Below, piece after piece: positions 14,679-22,402 of a DNA stretch of 34,004 bases. Each line of letters opens with the position of its first letter. Position 1 is the first letter of the stretch. Made by a program: the position numbers and the translations under genes. This DNA comes from Lachnospiraceae bacterium (lineage in GTDB: Bacteria > Bacillota > Clostridia > Lachnospirales > Lachnospiraceae), in NCBI GenBank assembly GCA_015057205.1, contig SVEW01000002.1, positions 1-34,004 on the forward strand, written 5' to 3'. The notes below the pieces were generated by a model. That model did not search any database, was not told the origin of the DNA, and worked only from the letters and a program-made list of their open reading frames with translations.

Positions 14679-15215
14679 TTATACCTCACGTAACCGAATC
14701 ACATACATCTGTGTCATTTCCTCAAAGGCCTCGCTGTAAAACTCTCTTACCAACTCACCGCCACAGTTTTTGATAACGCCCGCGGATGCAAGATTTTCCT
14801 TATCGCAGGAAAGCAATACCTCCTGAATACCGATTCGCTCGCAAACAGCAAGCGCCGCTTTTAATAAGTCCGTGCCATAATGCTTTCTACGCTCCGTAGG
14901 ACGCACGGAATACCCGATGTGTCCCGCCTCCTGCCGCATAAAATCATTCAGTGCCAATCGGATGTTGACCATACCCACAATCCGCTCGTCTTCCTCCCGA
15001 ACGTAAAAATAGGTAATGGCCGGCACTTTTTCTTCCGGAATATTGGCGATATCCAGACTTGCAATCACCTTTTTCAGCCACTCCTCGTAGGTAGATTCCT
15101 TTAAAAAGCGGTCCAGACTTCCGCTTCCGTTGATTTCGGAACCATATTCGTAAAATTCTTTGATGTACTCGATTGCCTTGTCTTTGTATTCCAGTGTTGG
15201 AAACACTAATTTCAT
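14679..15215 (-). CDS. GNAT N-acetyltransferase (IGYSVRPTERR type)
   Basis: A 178-residue acetyltransferase with the GHIGYSVRPTERRKHYGTDLLK acetyl-CoA region at about residues 108-125 (a lysine-histidine replaces the usual glycine, KHYG) and a CDKENLASAGVIKNCGGELV tail, typical of the group with a cysteine at strand 5. Paralogous to the gene at 27466 (IGYSILPSERKKGYAGEML). First gene of a likely three-gene operon ending at 13554. About 100 bp without a gene separates it from the NUDIX-HAD gene. Confidence 0.87.
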   Translation of the reverse strand: MKLVFPTLEYKDKAIEYIKEFYEYGSEINGSGSLDRFLKESTYEEWLKKVIASLDIANIPEEKVPAITYFYVREEDERIVGMVNIRLALNDFMRQEAGHIGYSVRPTERRKHYGTDLLKAALAVCERIGIQEVLLSCDKENLASAGVIKNCGGELVREFYSEAFEEMTQMYVIRLREV

Positions 15216-15315
15216 GTCACACCCTCCTCATATCAATCGTTGTCATTTCTATTGCGCAAAGACGTTATTCGGCTGCATTAATCCATTCGTGTCCACATCT
15301 CAAATAGACCTATGG

Positions 15316-16584
15316 TCAAGGAAAGAACTTTTCTAAATATTCCGCAATACCATCCTCATCATTCGAACCAATAACCACATCTGCGACCTGCTTTACCTCA
15401 TCCAGCGCATTTCCCACGGCAACACCTGTTCCTGCCATTTTTAACATACCGATGTCGGCAAAATCATCCCCAAAGGAAATCACATTTTGCAAGGAAATAC
15501 TGCACTGCTCACATGCAACCCGAATGGCGTTTTCTTTTGTAGCATCTTTCTTTGTAAACTTATACCAACAACCATCGGAAAATCGAATCACATCACAGTC
15601 CGAAAATCTGTCCGCCAGCGCTTTTGCCTCTTTTTCATCAAAAATTTCCACGCACATCTTCAACGCTTCTTCAGAAAAATCCCGATAATCCGTCCAAATA
15701 CTCTCGCCCCAGTTTTTGTCCTCTTTCAGGGGATCCGTCTTGTAATTCCAGTAATGCGCATCCAGCGTATCGATGGTGATCTCCACATCTGCGCCGCAGA
15801 TTTTCCGAGCGGTAGTAATCAATTCCCTAGTGCGTTCCGCCGTAAAAAACGCCTTATGTATGTAATCTTTTCCTTTTTTCACAAGGGCTCCACCGCTGGC
15901 AATCATTATATCCGGGCAAAGTGCTCCCAAGTAAGTCAGGCAATTTTGCTCACTTCTCGAAGTGGCAACACCGATAAGGTACCCGTTCTTGCGACACTGC
16001 TCCAGTGCCAGAAGTGTCCGCTCGGAAATTGTTTTGTCGGAACGAAGCAATGTCCCATCTAAATCAAATAACAAAAGTTTTTTCATTGCGTCCCTTATCA
16101 ACAAAAGCGTCTTGTATTCACGTTGATTCCAGGCCTGCTTTCCTTCTTTTTCAAGCATCTGCGCATTCTTTGCAATGGCCTCCTCCAACGTACAAAGCAC
16201 CGGCTTGAACCCAAGCTCCTTTTCCGTATCCGTGTAGGCACAGGCGCTGCGTTCAGAACGAACTTCGCAAAAATATAAGCGGCTGATTTGATGCCATATC
16301 TTCGGTTCGAAGGTCGACGCTCTTTTTTCTTCTATCTCGCCAAACGGGGTAATGCTTTCCGGAATCACTTCGTATCCGGTTTCCTCTTTGACCTCTCGTA
16401 TGAGCGCCTGCTCGTCGCTTTCGCCTTCTTCAATTCCGCCCCCAGGCAGTTTCATTTCTCCAAAATCATTTTCAATCAGCGCCAGTTTTCCATCGACAAA
16501 AATGATGCCCCTTACCGCCACGCGGTAAATTTCTTCCATGTCCTGCGCATAATTCTGCGCATCCATTACCAATAGTTTCTGCAT
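15316..16584 (-). CDS. NUDIX hydrolase - HAD (Cof-type) phosphatase fusion
   Basis: A 422-residue two-enzyme protein. NUDIX half (about 1-165): box GGGIEEGESDEQALI then REVKEETGYEV, complete. HAD half (about 167-422): motif I LLFDLDGTLLRSD, motif II ATSRS, motif III lysine near KENAIRVAC, motif IV FGDDFADIGML, with a Cof-type cap. Start at ATG 16584 with AGAAGGG upstream, not the track's GTG. The HAD half begins with an ATG (16086) preceded by AAGGGA, suggesting two formerly separate genes merged in frame, and possibly still an internal start. Likely coupled hydrolysis of a nucleotide-linked compound and then its phosphate product; inference. Confidence 0.88.
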   Translation of the reverse strand: MQKLLVMDAQNYAQDMEEIYRVAVRGIIFVDGKLALIENDFGEMKLPGGGIEEGESDEQALIREVKEETGYEVIPESITPFGEIEEKRASTFEPKIWHQISRLYFCEVRSERSACAYTDTEKELGFKPVLCTLEEAIAKNAQMLEKEGKQAWNQREYKTLLLIRDAMKKLLLFDLDGTLLRSDKTISERTLLALEQCRKNGYLIGVATSRSEQNCLTYLGALCPDIMIASGGALVKKGKDYIHKAFFTAERTRELITTARKICGADVEITIDTLDAHYWNYKTDPLKEDKNWGESIWTDYRDFSEEALKMCVEIFDEKEAKALADRFSDCDVIRFSDGCWYKFTKKDATKENAIRVACEQCSISLQNVISFGDDFADIGMLKMAGTGVAVGNALDEVKQVADVVIGSNDEDGIAEYLEKFFP

Positions 16585-16601
16585 AAACCCTTCTCCCTTT
16601 C

Positions 16602-16682
16602 TCACTGTTTATTTAGAATCCACGCTGCCGTTTCTTCCACAAGCTTGTCTGCAATCCGAAGATGCACCATCCATGAAGCCAT
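16602..16682 (-). pseudogene. Head fragment of a zinc-dependent phospholipase C-like gene
   Basis: A 26-codon frame starting MASWMVHLRIADKLVEE, which I recognise as the N-terminus of a Lachnospiraceae zinc-dependent phospholipase C-like/HD family protein of about 200 residues. Start overlaps the GNAT stop (TAATG). The rest is missing. Recognition is from memory. Confidence 0.5.
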
Positions 16683-17224
16683 TAGTTCTTCTCCTTTTTA
16701 TTCCAGATATCCTTCGTGATCAGATTTACGTATTCGTTTCGTTTTTCGTGCAGCAAAACCACGTCCACGTCGTCCATTTTGCCCTGATACTGAAAACCGC
16801 ATTTTTCCTGCACGCGTTTGGATTTCTCGTTTCCTTCATAATATCCGCACCACACTTTTTCCATTCCGCGGTCTTCAAACGCATGTCGGATGATTTCCAT
16901 GGTTGCCTCCGGAACAATTCCTCTTCCCCAAAACGGCTTGCCAAGCCAATATCCCAGCTCGCATTCCTGATCCGTCTTCGCCATTTTGGTATGTTCCTTT
17001 AGCTCGATGGCGCCAATCGCCTTCTTATCCTCTTTCAAGCAGATTGCATAGGCCTCCGGTCTACTAAACACTGTCCGAATAATCTCCCTGCTTTCCTCTA
17101 AACTTTTGTGCGCCGGCCAACCGGCAATCGGCCCAACATCCGGGTCGCTGGCGTAGCGAAACAAATCCTCCGCATCCGCTTCTTCCCAATGCCGTAAAAT
17201 AAGTCGTTCTGTCTCAAATATCAT
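16682..17224 (-). CDS. GNAT N-acetyltransferase, RimJ/RimL type
   Basis: A 180-residue acetyltransferase opening with IFETERLILRHWEEADAEDL, the classical RimJ/RimL N-terminus, followed by ELGYWLGKPFWGRGIVPEA (about residue 93-111) as acetyl-CoA site and NEKSKRVQEKCGFQYQGK near the C-terminus. Members acetylate ribosomal proteins or other amines; acceptor unknown. GAGGAGG-type site precedes the ATG. The upstream 200 bp carry the palindromic repeats at 17271-17422. Confidence 0.88.
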   Translation of the reverse strand: MIFETERLILRHWEEADAEDLFRYASDPDVGPIAGWPAHKSLEESREIIRTVFSRPEAYAICLKEDKKAIGAIELKEHTKMAKTDQECELGYWLGKPFWGRGIVPEATMEIIRHAFEDRGMEKVWCGYYEGNEKSKRVQEKCGFQYQGKMDDVDVVLLHEKRNEYVNLITKDIWNKKEKN

Positions 17225-17270
17225 GTCAATTCCTCCTCATTCTTCATTACTATGTGCTGCTCGCGGCGAG

Positions 17271-17422
17271 TTTTACCGCCCATACCCCGACCCGCTCTGT
17301 GAACCGTAATTGACCGAGCGCTTTTGCGCGAGGGATGCTTCTTGACCGCCACGGTCAAGAAGATTGACTCCGCCTCACAAATTTTTACCGCCCAGCGGAA
17401 GGGTCGCTCTGTGAACCGTAAT
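17271..17422. repeat. Mosaic repeats and palindromes between GNAT genes
   Basis: Two 40-bp repeats (17271-17310, 17383-17422) share TTTTACCGCCC at one end and CGCTCTGTGAACCGTAAT at the other with a different 11-bp centre. Between them lie a GCGC-TTTT-GCGC hairpin and the 25-bp palindrome CTTCTTGACCG-CCA-CGGTCAAGAAG (17338-17362). No gene is credible here; the 77-residue track ORF merely reads through. Could be a mobile palindromic element or an mRNA-processing signal. Confidence 0.65.
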
Positions 17423-17423
17423 C

Positions 17424-17882
17424 TCATCTCAATGCCATCACATACACCTGGCAAGGATTCCGCTCATCCCACAAAGTCGGGAAAACTTCAAACTCCTTAA
17501 ACCCTAACGCTTTATAAAAACAATTCGTTCTGTCATAAACCTCATATTTTCCCATTTGCACCGTCTTCACCTGCATAAAAGAATACCCTGCATTCGTCGT
17601 AGCCTCCTTCGCCTTTGCAAAAAGCTCCTTACCTAGACCCTTTCTGTGATACTCCTTTTTTACACCCAAAACATGCAATTCCATGGTATCCTTCCCTGTT
17701 TCCATTAAACACAACATTCCAATCGGCTGCTTCCCATCGTAAGCTGCAAAACATCTGCATTCGGCACTCTCAGAAATGTATTCTTCTCTGGCTTCCGCGA
17801 TTCCGAACCACTCCGGCAAACTTTCCAGAATCAGGCGTGTTACACGCTTCTTTTCATCCAGATTCGTAATTTCCTTGACCAT
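17424..17882 (-). CDS. GNAT N-acetyltransferase
   Basis: A 152-residue acetyltransferase: VLGVKKEYHRKGLGKELFAK is the acetyl-CoA loop near residue 75, and the unusual C-terminal YDRTNCFYKALGFKEFEVFP ... NPCQVYVMAL is characteristic of a GNAT group close to aminoglycoside 6'-acetyltransferase-like and streptothricin-like proteins, though no resistance role can be claimed. GGAG eight bases before the ATG is inside the end of the upstream GNAT gene, five bp away, so the pair is co-transcribed. Confidence 0.87.
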   Translation of the reverse strand: MVKEITNLDEKKRVTRLILESLPEWFGIAEAREEYISESAECRCFAAYDGKQPIGMLCLMETGKDTMELHVLGVKKEYHRKGLGKELFAKAKEATTNAGYSFMQVKTVQMGKYEVYDRTNCFYKALGFKEFEVFPTLWDERNPCQVYVMALR

Positions 17883-17887
17883 CCTCT

Positions 17888-18328
17888 CTACTCCATAAAC
17901 TTACTCATCATCACAAAATTAGAAACCGGCAAAATCCCGGCTTTTGCGTAAAACCGCTTGTGTTCTTCATCATTCACACTGTTTAACTCAAGAATAGATG
18001 CCCCCTTCTCGCGTATTACCTTTTCCAGATGTTTCAAAAAATCGGTTCCGTAGCCCTTTCCCTGATTTCCCATAAAGATAACGATTTCTTCCAGAAAATA
18101 GCCCCGAATATCATCAAATTCTTTGAAATATCCCATTAGATATCCGGTGATATGCTCCTCAGAATCCAACTGCACCAAGCACATCGAATCTTCCATTGTC
18201 AGCACCTGATGGATTCTTTTATATGCTTTTTCATACGTCCAGCAACACTCTTCCACCGTGTTGTAATATTCTATGTTTTTTTCAACTACATACGGTAAAT
18301 CTTGCTCTGTCATTTTTCTATAATTCAT
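17888..18328 (-). CDS. GNAT N-acetyltransferase
   Basis: A 146-residue acetyltransferase with EEIVIFMGNQGKGYGTDFLKHL at about residues 84-104 as acetyl-CoA loop and LELNSVNDEEHKRFYAKAG near the end. The start overlaps the nucleotidyltransferase-like gene by 11 bp, and the next GNAT gene follows after 5 bp. Substrate unknown. Complete. Confidence 0.86.
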   Translation of the reverse strand: MNYRKMTEQDLPYVVEKNIEYYNTVEECCWTYEKAYKRIHQVLTMEDSMCLVQLDSEEHITGYLMGYFKEFDDIRGYFLEEIVIFMGNQGKGYGTDFLKHLEKVIREKGASILELNSVNDEEHKRFYAKAGILPVSNFVMMSKFME

Positions 18329-18713
18329 TAGCCTGTAAATCCTCCATAAATTCCTCTATCAACGCGATATCGCGCATGTCTTTTTCACGCCCCAACTCCC
18401 GCTTCATTTCCACCATTCCCTTTAGGGTAATCGTGGAAAAACCTTCCACTTCCGTGACGGTATCTTTCAACCAGTTTTCGAAAATCTCAATATGTTCTCC
18501 ACAGCGGAACCACCGGTTTCCACTTTCCGTGTATTTGTAAAAATATCCGGCCTTTTCCAGTTCATCTGCCATCCGGCTACTGCAGCCTAAGTCAATGTCG
18601 GCGGTTTCTTCCTTGATTCCGTATAAGACCATAGCCGCTCCGGTAATCACCCAGAACTCCCTGCGGTCATAGGGAAATGTTTCCAGATGCTTGATTATTT
18701 CGCTTTTGTTCAT
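18318..18713 (-). CDS. Nucleotidyltransferase-like protein
   Basis: 131 residues from the ATG at 18713 (GAGGGAC before it); the track's 178-residue version extends into the upstream HAD gene. The segment WVITGAAMVLYGIKEETADIDLG carries the GxxAMVLYG...T.DIDL signature of the MNT-like/AbiEii-type nucleotidyltransferase fold (DUF6036-like). Later: EIFENWLKDTVTEVEGF and a MVEMKRELGREKDMRDIALI helix typical of these proteins. Could add nucleotides to an RNA or small molecule. No toxin or antitoxin partner is adjacent; neighbours are HAD and GNAT. Confidence 0.75.
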   Translation of the reverse strand: MNKSEIIKHLETFPYDRREFWVITGAAMVLYGIKEETADIDLGCSSRMADELEKAGYFYKYTESGNRWFRCGEHIEIFENWLKDTVTEVEGFSTITLKGMVEMKRELGREKDMRDIALIEEFMEDLQANEL

Positions 18714-18721
18714 GCTGTCCC

Positions 18722-19363
18722 TCACTTCATGTCCAAAACCCAATCTTTGATTTCCAACAAATCCGCCACTATACAGGTTTCCTTCCCGGTAGGCTCTACA
18801 ACGCTTCCCTTCGGAAGATACAAAATGCTCGAAATCCCTGCATTCTGCGCGCACTCCACATCCAACATCCGGTCTCCCACGTAAACCGTATCAGCTTGCG
18901 ACAAATTGTGTTTTGCCATCAAATACTGCAACGCCTCCGGGCTTGGTTTTCTTTCAAATCCGTCCGCGCCGGTGATAATATCCTCAAAAAAATCATATAG
19001 CCCGGTATTCTTAAGCACCGGCTCCGTCGAAGTTCCCCGATGGGTAAATACATAATTGCAAATCCCCTGCTCTTTCAGAAAAGCGAGGATTTCCGCTGCA
19101 TGAGGAATCGGACGAATCTTCTTTTTCTCCTGTTCGGAAATAGCGGAATAGGTATCTTTTAACACGTCAAAGGAAATGCCTGTTTCTTCCTCTGTTTTAC
19201 TGATAAAAGTGCGAACTGAAGTGGTCATCACTTCCTTCAAAATGTCGCCCTTATTCATGAGGATATGGTAGTGTTCATAGGTTTTGTATAAGCTTGCCAC
19301 GATCACCTCGTAGGAATCAAGCAGTGTCCCGTCCAAATCCCAGATAAACGCTGTTTTTCCCAT
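18722..19363 (-). CDS. HAD-IA family phosphatase (phosphoglycolate phosphatase-like)
   Basis: A 213-residue haloacid dehalogenase phosphatase: motif I IWDLDGTLLDS (residues 7-17), motif II threonine in YVFTHRG, motif III lysine in GFERKPSPEAL, motif IV VYVGDRMLDVECAQNAG. Helical C1-type cap. Substrate probably a sugar phosphate or phosphoglycolate. ATG with GGAGG six bases upstream; this GGAGG is formed by the last codons of the GNAT fragment at 19367. Likely cotranscribed with the next three genes. Confidence 0.9.
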   Translation of the reverse strand: MGKTAFIWDLDGTLLDSYEVIVASLYKTYEHYHILMNKGDILKEVMTTSVRTFISKTEEETGISFDVLKDTYSAISEQEKKKIRPIPHAAEILAFLKEQGICNYVFTHRGTSTEPVLKNTGLYDFFEDIITGADGFERKPSPEALQYLMAKHNLSQADTVYVGDRMLDVECAQNAGISSILYLPKGSVVEPTGKETCIVADLLEIKDWVLDMK

Positions 19364-19366
19364 AGC

Positions 19367-19651
19367 TTACCTCCACATCCAGATAATCGTGTTTTCGGAC
19401 TGTGTCAATCCGAGCTTTTTCTGCAATGCCATAGCGTAGCCTTTTCGGCGGAACTTCGGCATCACGTGCAAAAGTCCAATGCTGCCCTCCAAGTGCTCCC
19501 CGACAAAGCCAGCCATTTCCGTATGATAATAGGCCACCTGGTAGCACTCCAGTTTTTCCGCAAACGCATCCTGCCTTTGTTCTATAATTTTCCCGGTTCC
19601 GCGCTGCAGCACCCGGTCAATATTTAAATTCTCAATTGCTTTCACGTCCAT
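19367..19651 (-). pseudogene. Internally deleted GNAT gene (94 codons)
   Basis: Reads GSIGLLHVMPKFRRKGYAMA then LQKKLGLTQSENTIIWMWR. The acetyl-CoA loop (PKFRRKGYA) is followed after one helix turn by the last strand, so the segment between (helix 3, strand 5, helix 4; roughly 35 residues) is missing, consistent with a deletion between two ALQK-like repeats. Exactly the same junction occurs at 27265-27450. Start ATG 19651 has GGGAGC at 9 bases. Translation may persist, but an acetyltransferase fold is unlikely. Confidence 0.7.
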
Positions 19652-19668
19652 CCCTCAATCGCTCCCTT

Positions 19669-20166
19669 CTAACCCCTGTTCTTATTCGTCACATAAAGAT
19701 GCGCAACGCCAAACAGCACCGCAAATCCAATTAAAAGATAATGTCGCATGGTGATTCCGCAAAGCAAAAATACGCAAATCGGAATTACCGCCAGTGCTGT
19801 CTGTTTCCAATACGTCTTTTTGCAGAAAAACATAATCCAGATGATCCCGTAGGAAAGCAGCAAAAGGATGTTTCCAAACATATACACCACAAAAGCTTCC
19901 GCAGAGAAAAATCCCATTTTCTCAAAATTAAAAATCATAAAAATCATGCAGCCATAACGCCCCACCTGCTCCAAACAGTTCATCCATTTGTTCTTACATT
20001 GGTTCTGCTGCCCCTTCGCTTTTATCGCATAAATGATATTCGGAATCAGCAACAAAATTACGATGCATAATCCCCATACATTTGGCCAGCCCATCCCCAA
20101 TTTTCCTGCAAAAAATACCGTCGTTGGGCCATCGGCTCCTCCGCTACATAATATGCTAAATGACAT
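19669..20166 (-). CDS. Four-TM membrane protein with GGADGPT motif
   Basis: 165 residues from ATG 20166 (GGAGGG eight bases upstream; the track's start is upstream of this). The N-terminus MSFSILCSGGADGPTTVFFA is a short motif resembling the GADGPT loop of sodium-pumping decarboxylase beta subunits, followed by four hydrophobic segments (about 26-44, 68-84, 93-112, 122-150). The rest does not resemble the decarboxylase. Function unknown. Located before the GNAT fragment and HAD gene in one orientation. Confidence 0.75.
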   Translation of the reverse strand: MSFSILCSGGADGPTTVFFAGKLGMGWPNVWGLCIVILLLIPNIIYAIKAKGQQNQCKNKWMNCLEQVGRYGCMIFMIFNFEKMGFFSAEAFVVYMFGNILLLLSYGIIWIMFFCKKTYWKQTALAVIPICVFLLCGITMRHYLLIGFAVLFGVAHLYVTNKNRG

Positions 20167-20260
20167 ACGTTTTTCCCTCCATCCAAATTCAAACTTCAAA
20201 TCTTAGTTTACCGAATTTTCACACAATTGGCAATAGAAATCTTGCCTGTCATCGCCCCTT

Positions 20261-20704
20261 CTAAAATTCAATTTCTCCCGGAGTCCCCGGATACGGCACC
20301 ACGTCACGAATATTGTCCACACCGGTGATGTAGCGCATCAACCGCTCCGTTCCCAGCCCAAAACCGCTGTGCGGCGCGCTTCCGTAGCGACGCAAATCGC
20401 AATACCAGTCATAATCCGTTTCGGAAAGTCCACACTCACGGATGCGGGTAAGCAACTTCTCTAATCGTTCTTCACGCTGACTTCCTCCCACAATTTCGCC
20501 AATCTGCGGGAAAAGAAGGTCGGTCGCCGCCGGAAGGGTAAAGATTTTCTCGGATTTCATTAAAAGGTCAATGGCTTCTTTATAGGTAATTCGCGCAAAT
20601 TTCTGGGAAACTGTTTTTTGCAATTTTTCCAGTAATCCCGGTTCCACAAACTTGTCAAAAAAGGCCAACTCCTCCGATGCCTCCTTCATGCAGTAGGAAA
20701 TCAC
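20261..20704 (-). pseudogene. asnS: Asparaginyl-tRNA synthetase, C-terminal fragment
   Basis: 147 codons homologous to the last third of class II Asn[37 protein letters not shown] and motif 3 [21 protein letters not shown] complete enzyme has about 460 residues; motifs 1 and 2 are missing. The usual PFPRTPG reads YPGTPG, so the near-invariant arginine is lost. The first codon used by the track is a GTG; further upstream the frame is closed. A separate head, [17 protein letters not shown], with a good AAGGAG site, abuts it in another frame. Not functional as a synthetase; a full asnS must exist elsewhere. Confidence 0.85.
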
Positions 20705-20878
20705 GCTTTTGCAAAAGCTTTCGAAAGTGTTGTTCCGTCATTTGTTCCATAGCTTTTTTCTCCTTATTTTGGTGTCGTCCTCTCACTAAGGCTCCAGTTC
20801 CTGTCGCCTAGTGTTTGGACGTGGCTCGCACTAACCTCACCAGCGCCCTTTAGGCTAGCTTCGCTAAGTGTTCTGCAC
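20705..20878 (-). other. Non-coding leader-like region before the asnS fragment
   Basis: Contains a foreign gene head (ATG at 20750 with AAGGAG) and, 20770-20875, GC-richer sequence with several short inverted repeats (e.g. CACTAAGGC...GCCTAGTG on the plus strand). It has a faint resemblance to T-box leader stems (GGTTAGTGCGAGCC), but the diagnostic TGGNACCGCG box is absent. No T-box is called. Confidence 0.35.
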
Positions 20879-20915
20879 AAAAAGACCACATTTTTCCAAC
20901 GAAAAAATGTGGTCT
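20879..20915 (-). terminator. Strong intrinsic terminator
   Basis: Minus strand AGACCACATTTTT, 7-nt loop, AAAAATGTGGTCT, running into TTTTT. Second of two tandem terminators. Confidence 0.85.
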
Positions 20916-20931
20916 CACTTTCTAAAAAATT

Positions 20932-20978
20932 CCAAAAGAAAAACCACAGCCGAAAGGCATCTGCCAATCGCTGTGGTT
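20932..20978 (-). terminator. Intrinsic terminator
   Basis: Minus strand AACCACAGC, 19-nt loop containing its own GGCAGATGCC dyad, GCTGTGGTT, TTTCTTTT. First of two tandem terminators, ending the transcript of 21007-22379. Confidence 0.8.
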
Positions 20979-21006
20979 CGCAATTGACGATGCCTAAATA
21001 TTATTA

Positions 21007-21111
21007 TTATTTGATAACAATACGTAATAGCTCATCTTTCAGAATTTCTCCCTTGTATGCCATGACCTGTGTCGCATATGCCTGCGTCGGTCGAATCAGT
21101 TTTAATGTCAT
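21007..21111 (-). pseudogene. Head fragment of a GNAT gene
   Basis: A 34-codon frame, MTLKLIRPTQAYATQVMAYK then GEILKDELLRIVIK, matches the start of the GNAT at 27466 (MSVKLIRPTQDYAKQVMKYK). It then diverges and stops. It lies 20 bp after the membrane gene and just before the tandem terminators. Not in the ORF track. Confidence 0.65.
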
Positions 21112-21130
21112 TTTCTTTCATCCTCTCTCG

Positions 21131-21901
21131 TTATCGCCGTTTTTTCATAATCTCAAGCATATGGTTACCCGCAAACTTGCGAGCCTCATCCTTATAACGC
21201 AAGATACGAACTCTGCGCATTGCAGGATTTACATATACCCCCATGCTCTCTAAGCGCTCCGACATATAGGCCTGCTTGGATTGGATATCCTGCTTTATGG
21301 AAACGGTTCGCTGCACGGCATTATCCACGATGTTTTCCATGTTTTTGTTAAAGGACTCTTCCACGCGAATTACCATGCGGTCAAAATGCAAAAGCGCCGT
21401 TACGGTCAACGTCGTATCCATGATAAAAACCGCCACCCCGACAAGTGCCCAGAATTCCATCCAAATTGGCGCCACGCGGTCCACCATTTTTTCTGAAAAA
21501 GGGGCAATCGCATACACCACCAGTAATCCGCCGAAGCCGAATCCCAGACTGGTAAAAAGGCTGATTCTTCCATGCAAATTCAAGGGCAAATTGCTGTAAT
21601 CCCACCATAACGCATGAAACGTTTTCTCCAAAGCCCAGGAAGTGACATATTCCAAAACCGCACTTCCCACCACGGATACCACAAAAATCTGCCATGGCAC
21701 AATCGATGCGCCGGATGCTTCGACCGCTCTGACCACCAGGGAAATTGCCACTGCGCCCACTCCGTAAATCGGGCAGGCCGGTCCATATAAGAACCCGCGA
21801 TTTTCCCATTTTCCGCCTTTTACCGTGCAATAGATGGTCTCGTAAATCCATCCCATGCAGCAATACACAATAAACAAGCATACATAACGACTAATCCACA
21901 T
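21131..21901 (-). CDS. Putative ABC-transporter type IV membrane protein
   Basis: A 256-residue membrane protein of the family annotated as putative ABC-transporter type IV (PF06541). Signature: MGWIYETIYC, then GGKWENRGFLYGPACPIYG (residues 30-48), SAVLEYVTSWALEKTFHALWWDYS (about 80-103) and about five membrane segments, followed by a long polar C-terminal tail (about 180-256) with a predicted helix RVEESFNKNMENIVDNAV. No ATPase is nearby, and a transport role is not established. Its start overlaps the HD gene end by 11 bp. Confidence 0.85.
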   Translation of the reverse strand: MWISRYVCLFIVYCCMGWIYETIYCTVKGGKWENRGFLYGPACPIYGVGAVAISLVVRAVEASGASIVPWQIFVVSVVGSAVLEYVTSWALEKTFHALWWDYSNLPLNLHGRISLFTSLGFGFGGLLVVYAIAPFSEKMVDRVAPIWMEFWALVGVAVFIMDTTLTVTALLHFDRMVIRVEESFNKNMENIVDNAVQRTVSIKQDIQSKQAYMSERLESMGVYVNPAMRRVRILRYKDEARKFAGNHMLEIMKKRR

Positions 21902-22379
21902 CTTTTTTTCTCCTATTCAGAATCGTCTCCCTTGTGGAAACCAGTTTATCTGCCATACATACCAGCCAGGCCTCGCGACTCTTGGGAATCGTTTTTAACG
22001 TCAACGGCCACATATGGCTTTCGATGACCTGTTGTATTTCCGCTTCAACATGCAAAAGCTCCTTTGCATTCTCGCTGGCACGCTTCGGATGGGAAAAGCC
22101 ATGCAAATGATGACTTCCATCCCCTTCATAATGCCAATCATACAGGTAAAAATCATGCAGCATCGCGCCTTTTACAAGCACCTGCTCATCGGCCTTCAAA
22201 TGTAATTTTTTGTTTAAATGATAGCTTAATTTGGCAACATTTACGCAGTGTTCATAGGTGGATACCGTTCCATGCTGAATGTACTTCTTCATCTCCTGCA
22301 CATGCTTATCCTCTTGCATGGCTCCCAGAATCGCATTGACTGCGCGCTTGTCATTTTTCCATTTTTCCTTACTTCGCAT
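21891..22379 (-). CDS. HD-domain phosphohydrolase
   Basis: 162 residues from ATG 22379 (AGGAAAGG upstream). Metal-binding HD pattern: YEHCVNVAKLSYHL (first His, residues 41-54), GAMLHDFYLYDW (HD at about 72), then HPKRA and SHMWPL carrying further histidines. Such proteins hydrolyse nucleotides or phosphates, specificity unknown. Overlaps the PF06541 membrane protein by 11 bp, so both probably act together or are at least co-regulated. Confidence 0.87.
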   Translation of the reverse strand: MRSKEKWKNDKRAVNAILGAMQEDKHVQEMKKYIQHGTVSTYEHCVNVAKLSYHLNKKLHLKADEQVLVKGAMLHDFYLYDWHYEGDGSHHLHGFSHPKRASENAKELLHVEAEIQQVIESHMWPLTLKTIPKSREAWLVCMADKLVSTRETILNRRKKDVD

Positions 22380-22402
22380 AATGAACCCTTTCCTAACCTC
22401 GT

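Noticed and set aside
17221-17454. 77-residue minus-strand ORF in the track
   Set aside because: It reads through palindromic repeats and contains duplicated non-coding words; no ribosome binding site fits.
18714-18854. N-terminal extension of the nucleotidyltransferase-like ORF
   Set aside because: It overlaps the HAD gene in another frame; the internal ATG at 18713 has a suitable ribosome binding site.
14096-20199. Integron-like cassette array
   Set aside because: Many small same-strand genes, but intergenic gaps of 0-15 bp leave no room for attC sites, and no integron integrase is present.
20705-20915. T-box riboswitch ahead of asnS
   Set aside because: The TGGNACCGCG box is missing and the terminators lie upstream of the leader-like stretch, not after it.
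21381-21881. 166-residue minus-strand ORF inside the PF06541 gene
   Set aside because: Alternative frame of a recognised membrane protein; glycine/arginine-rich composition typical of a shadow frame.
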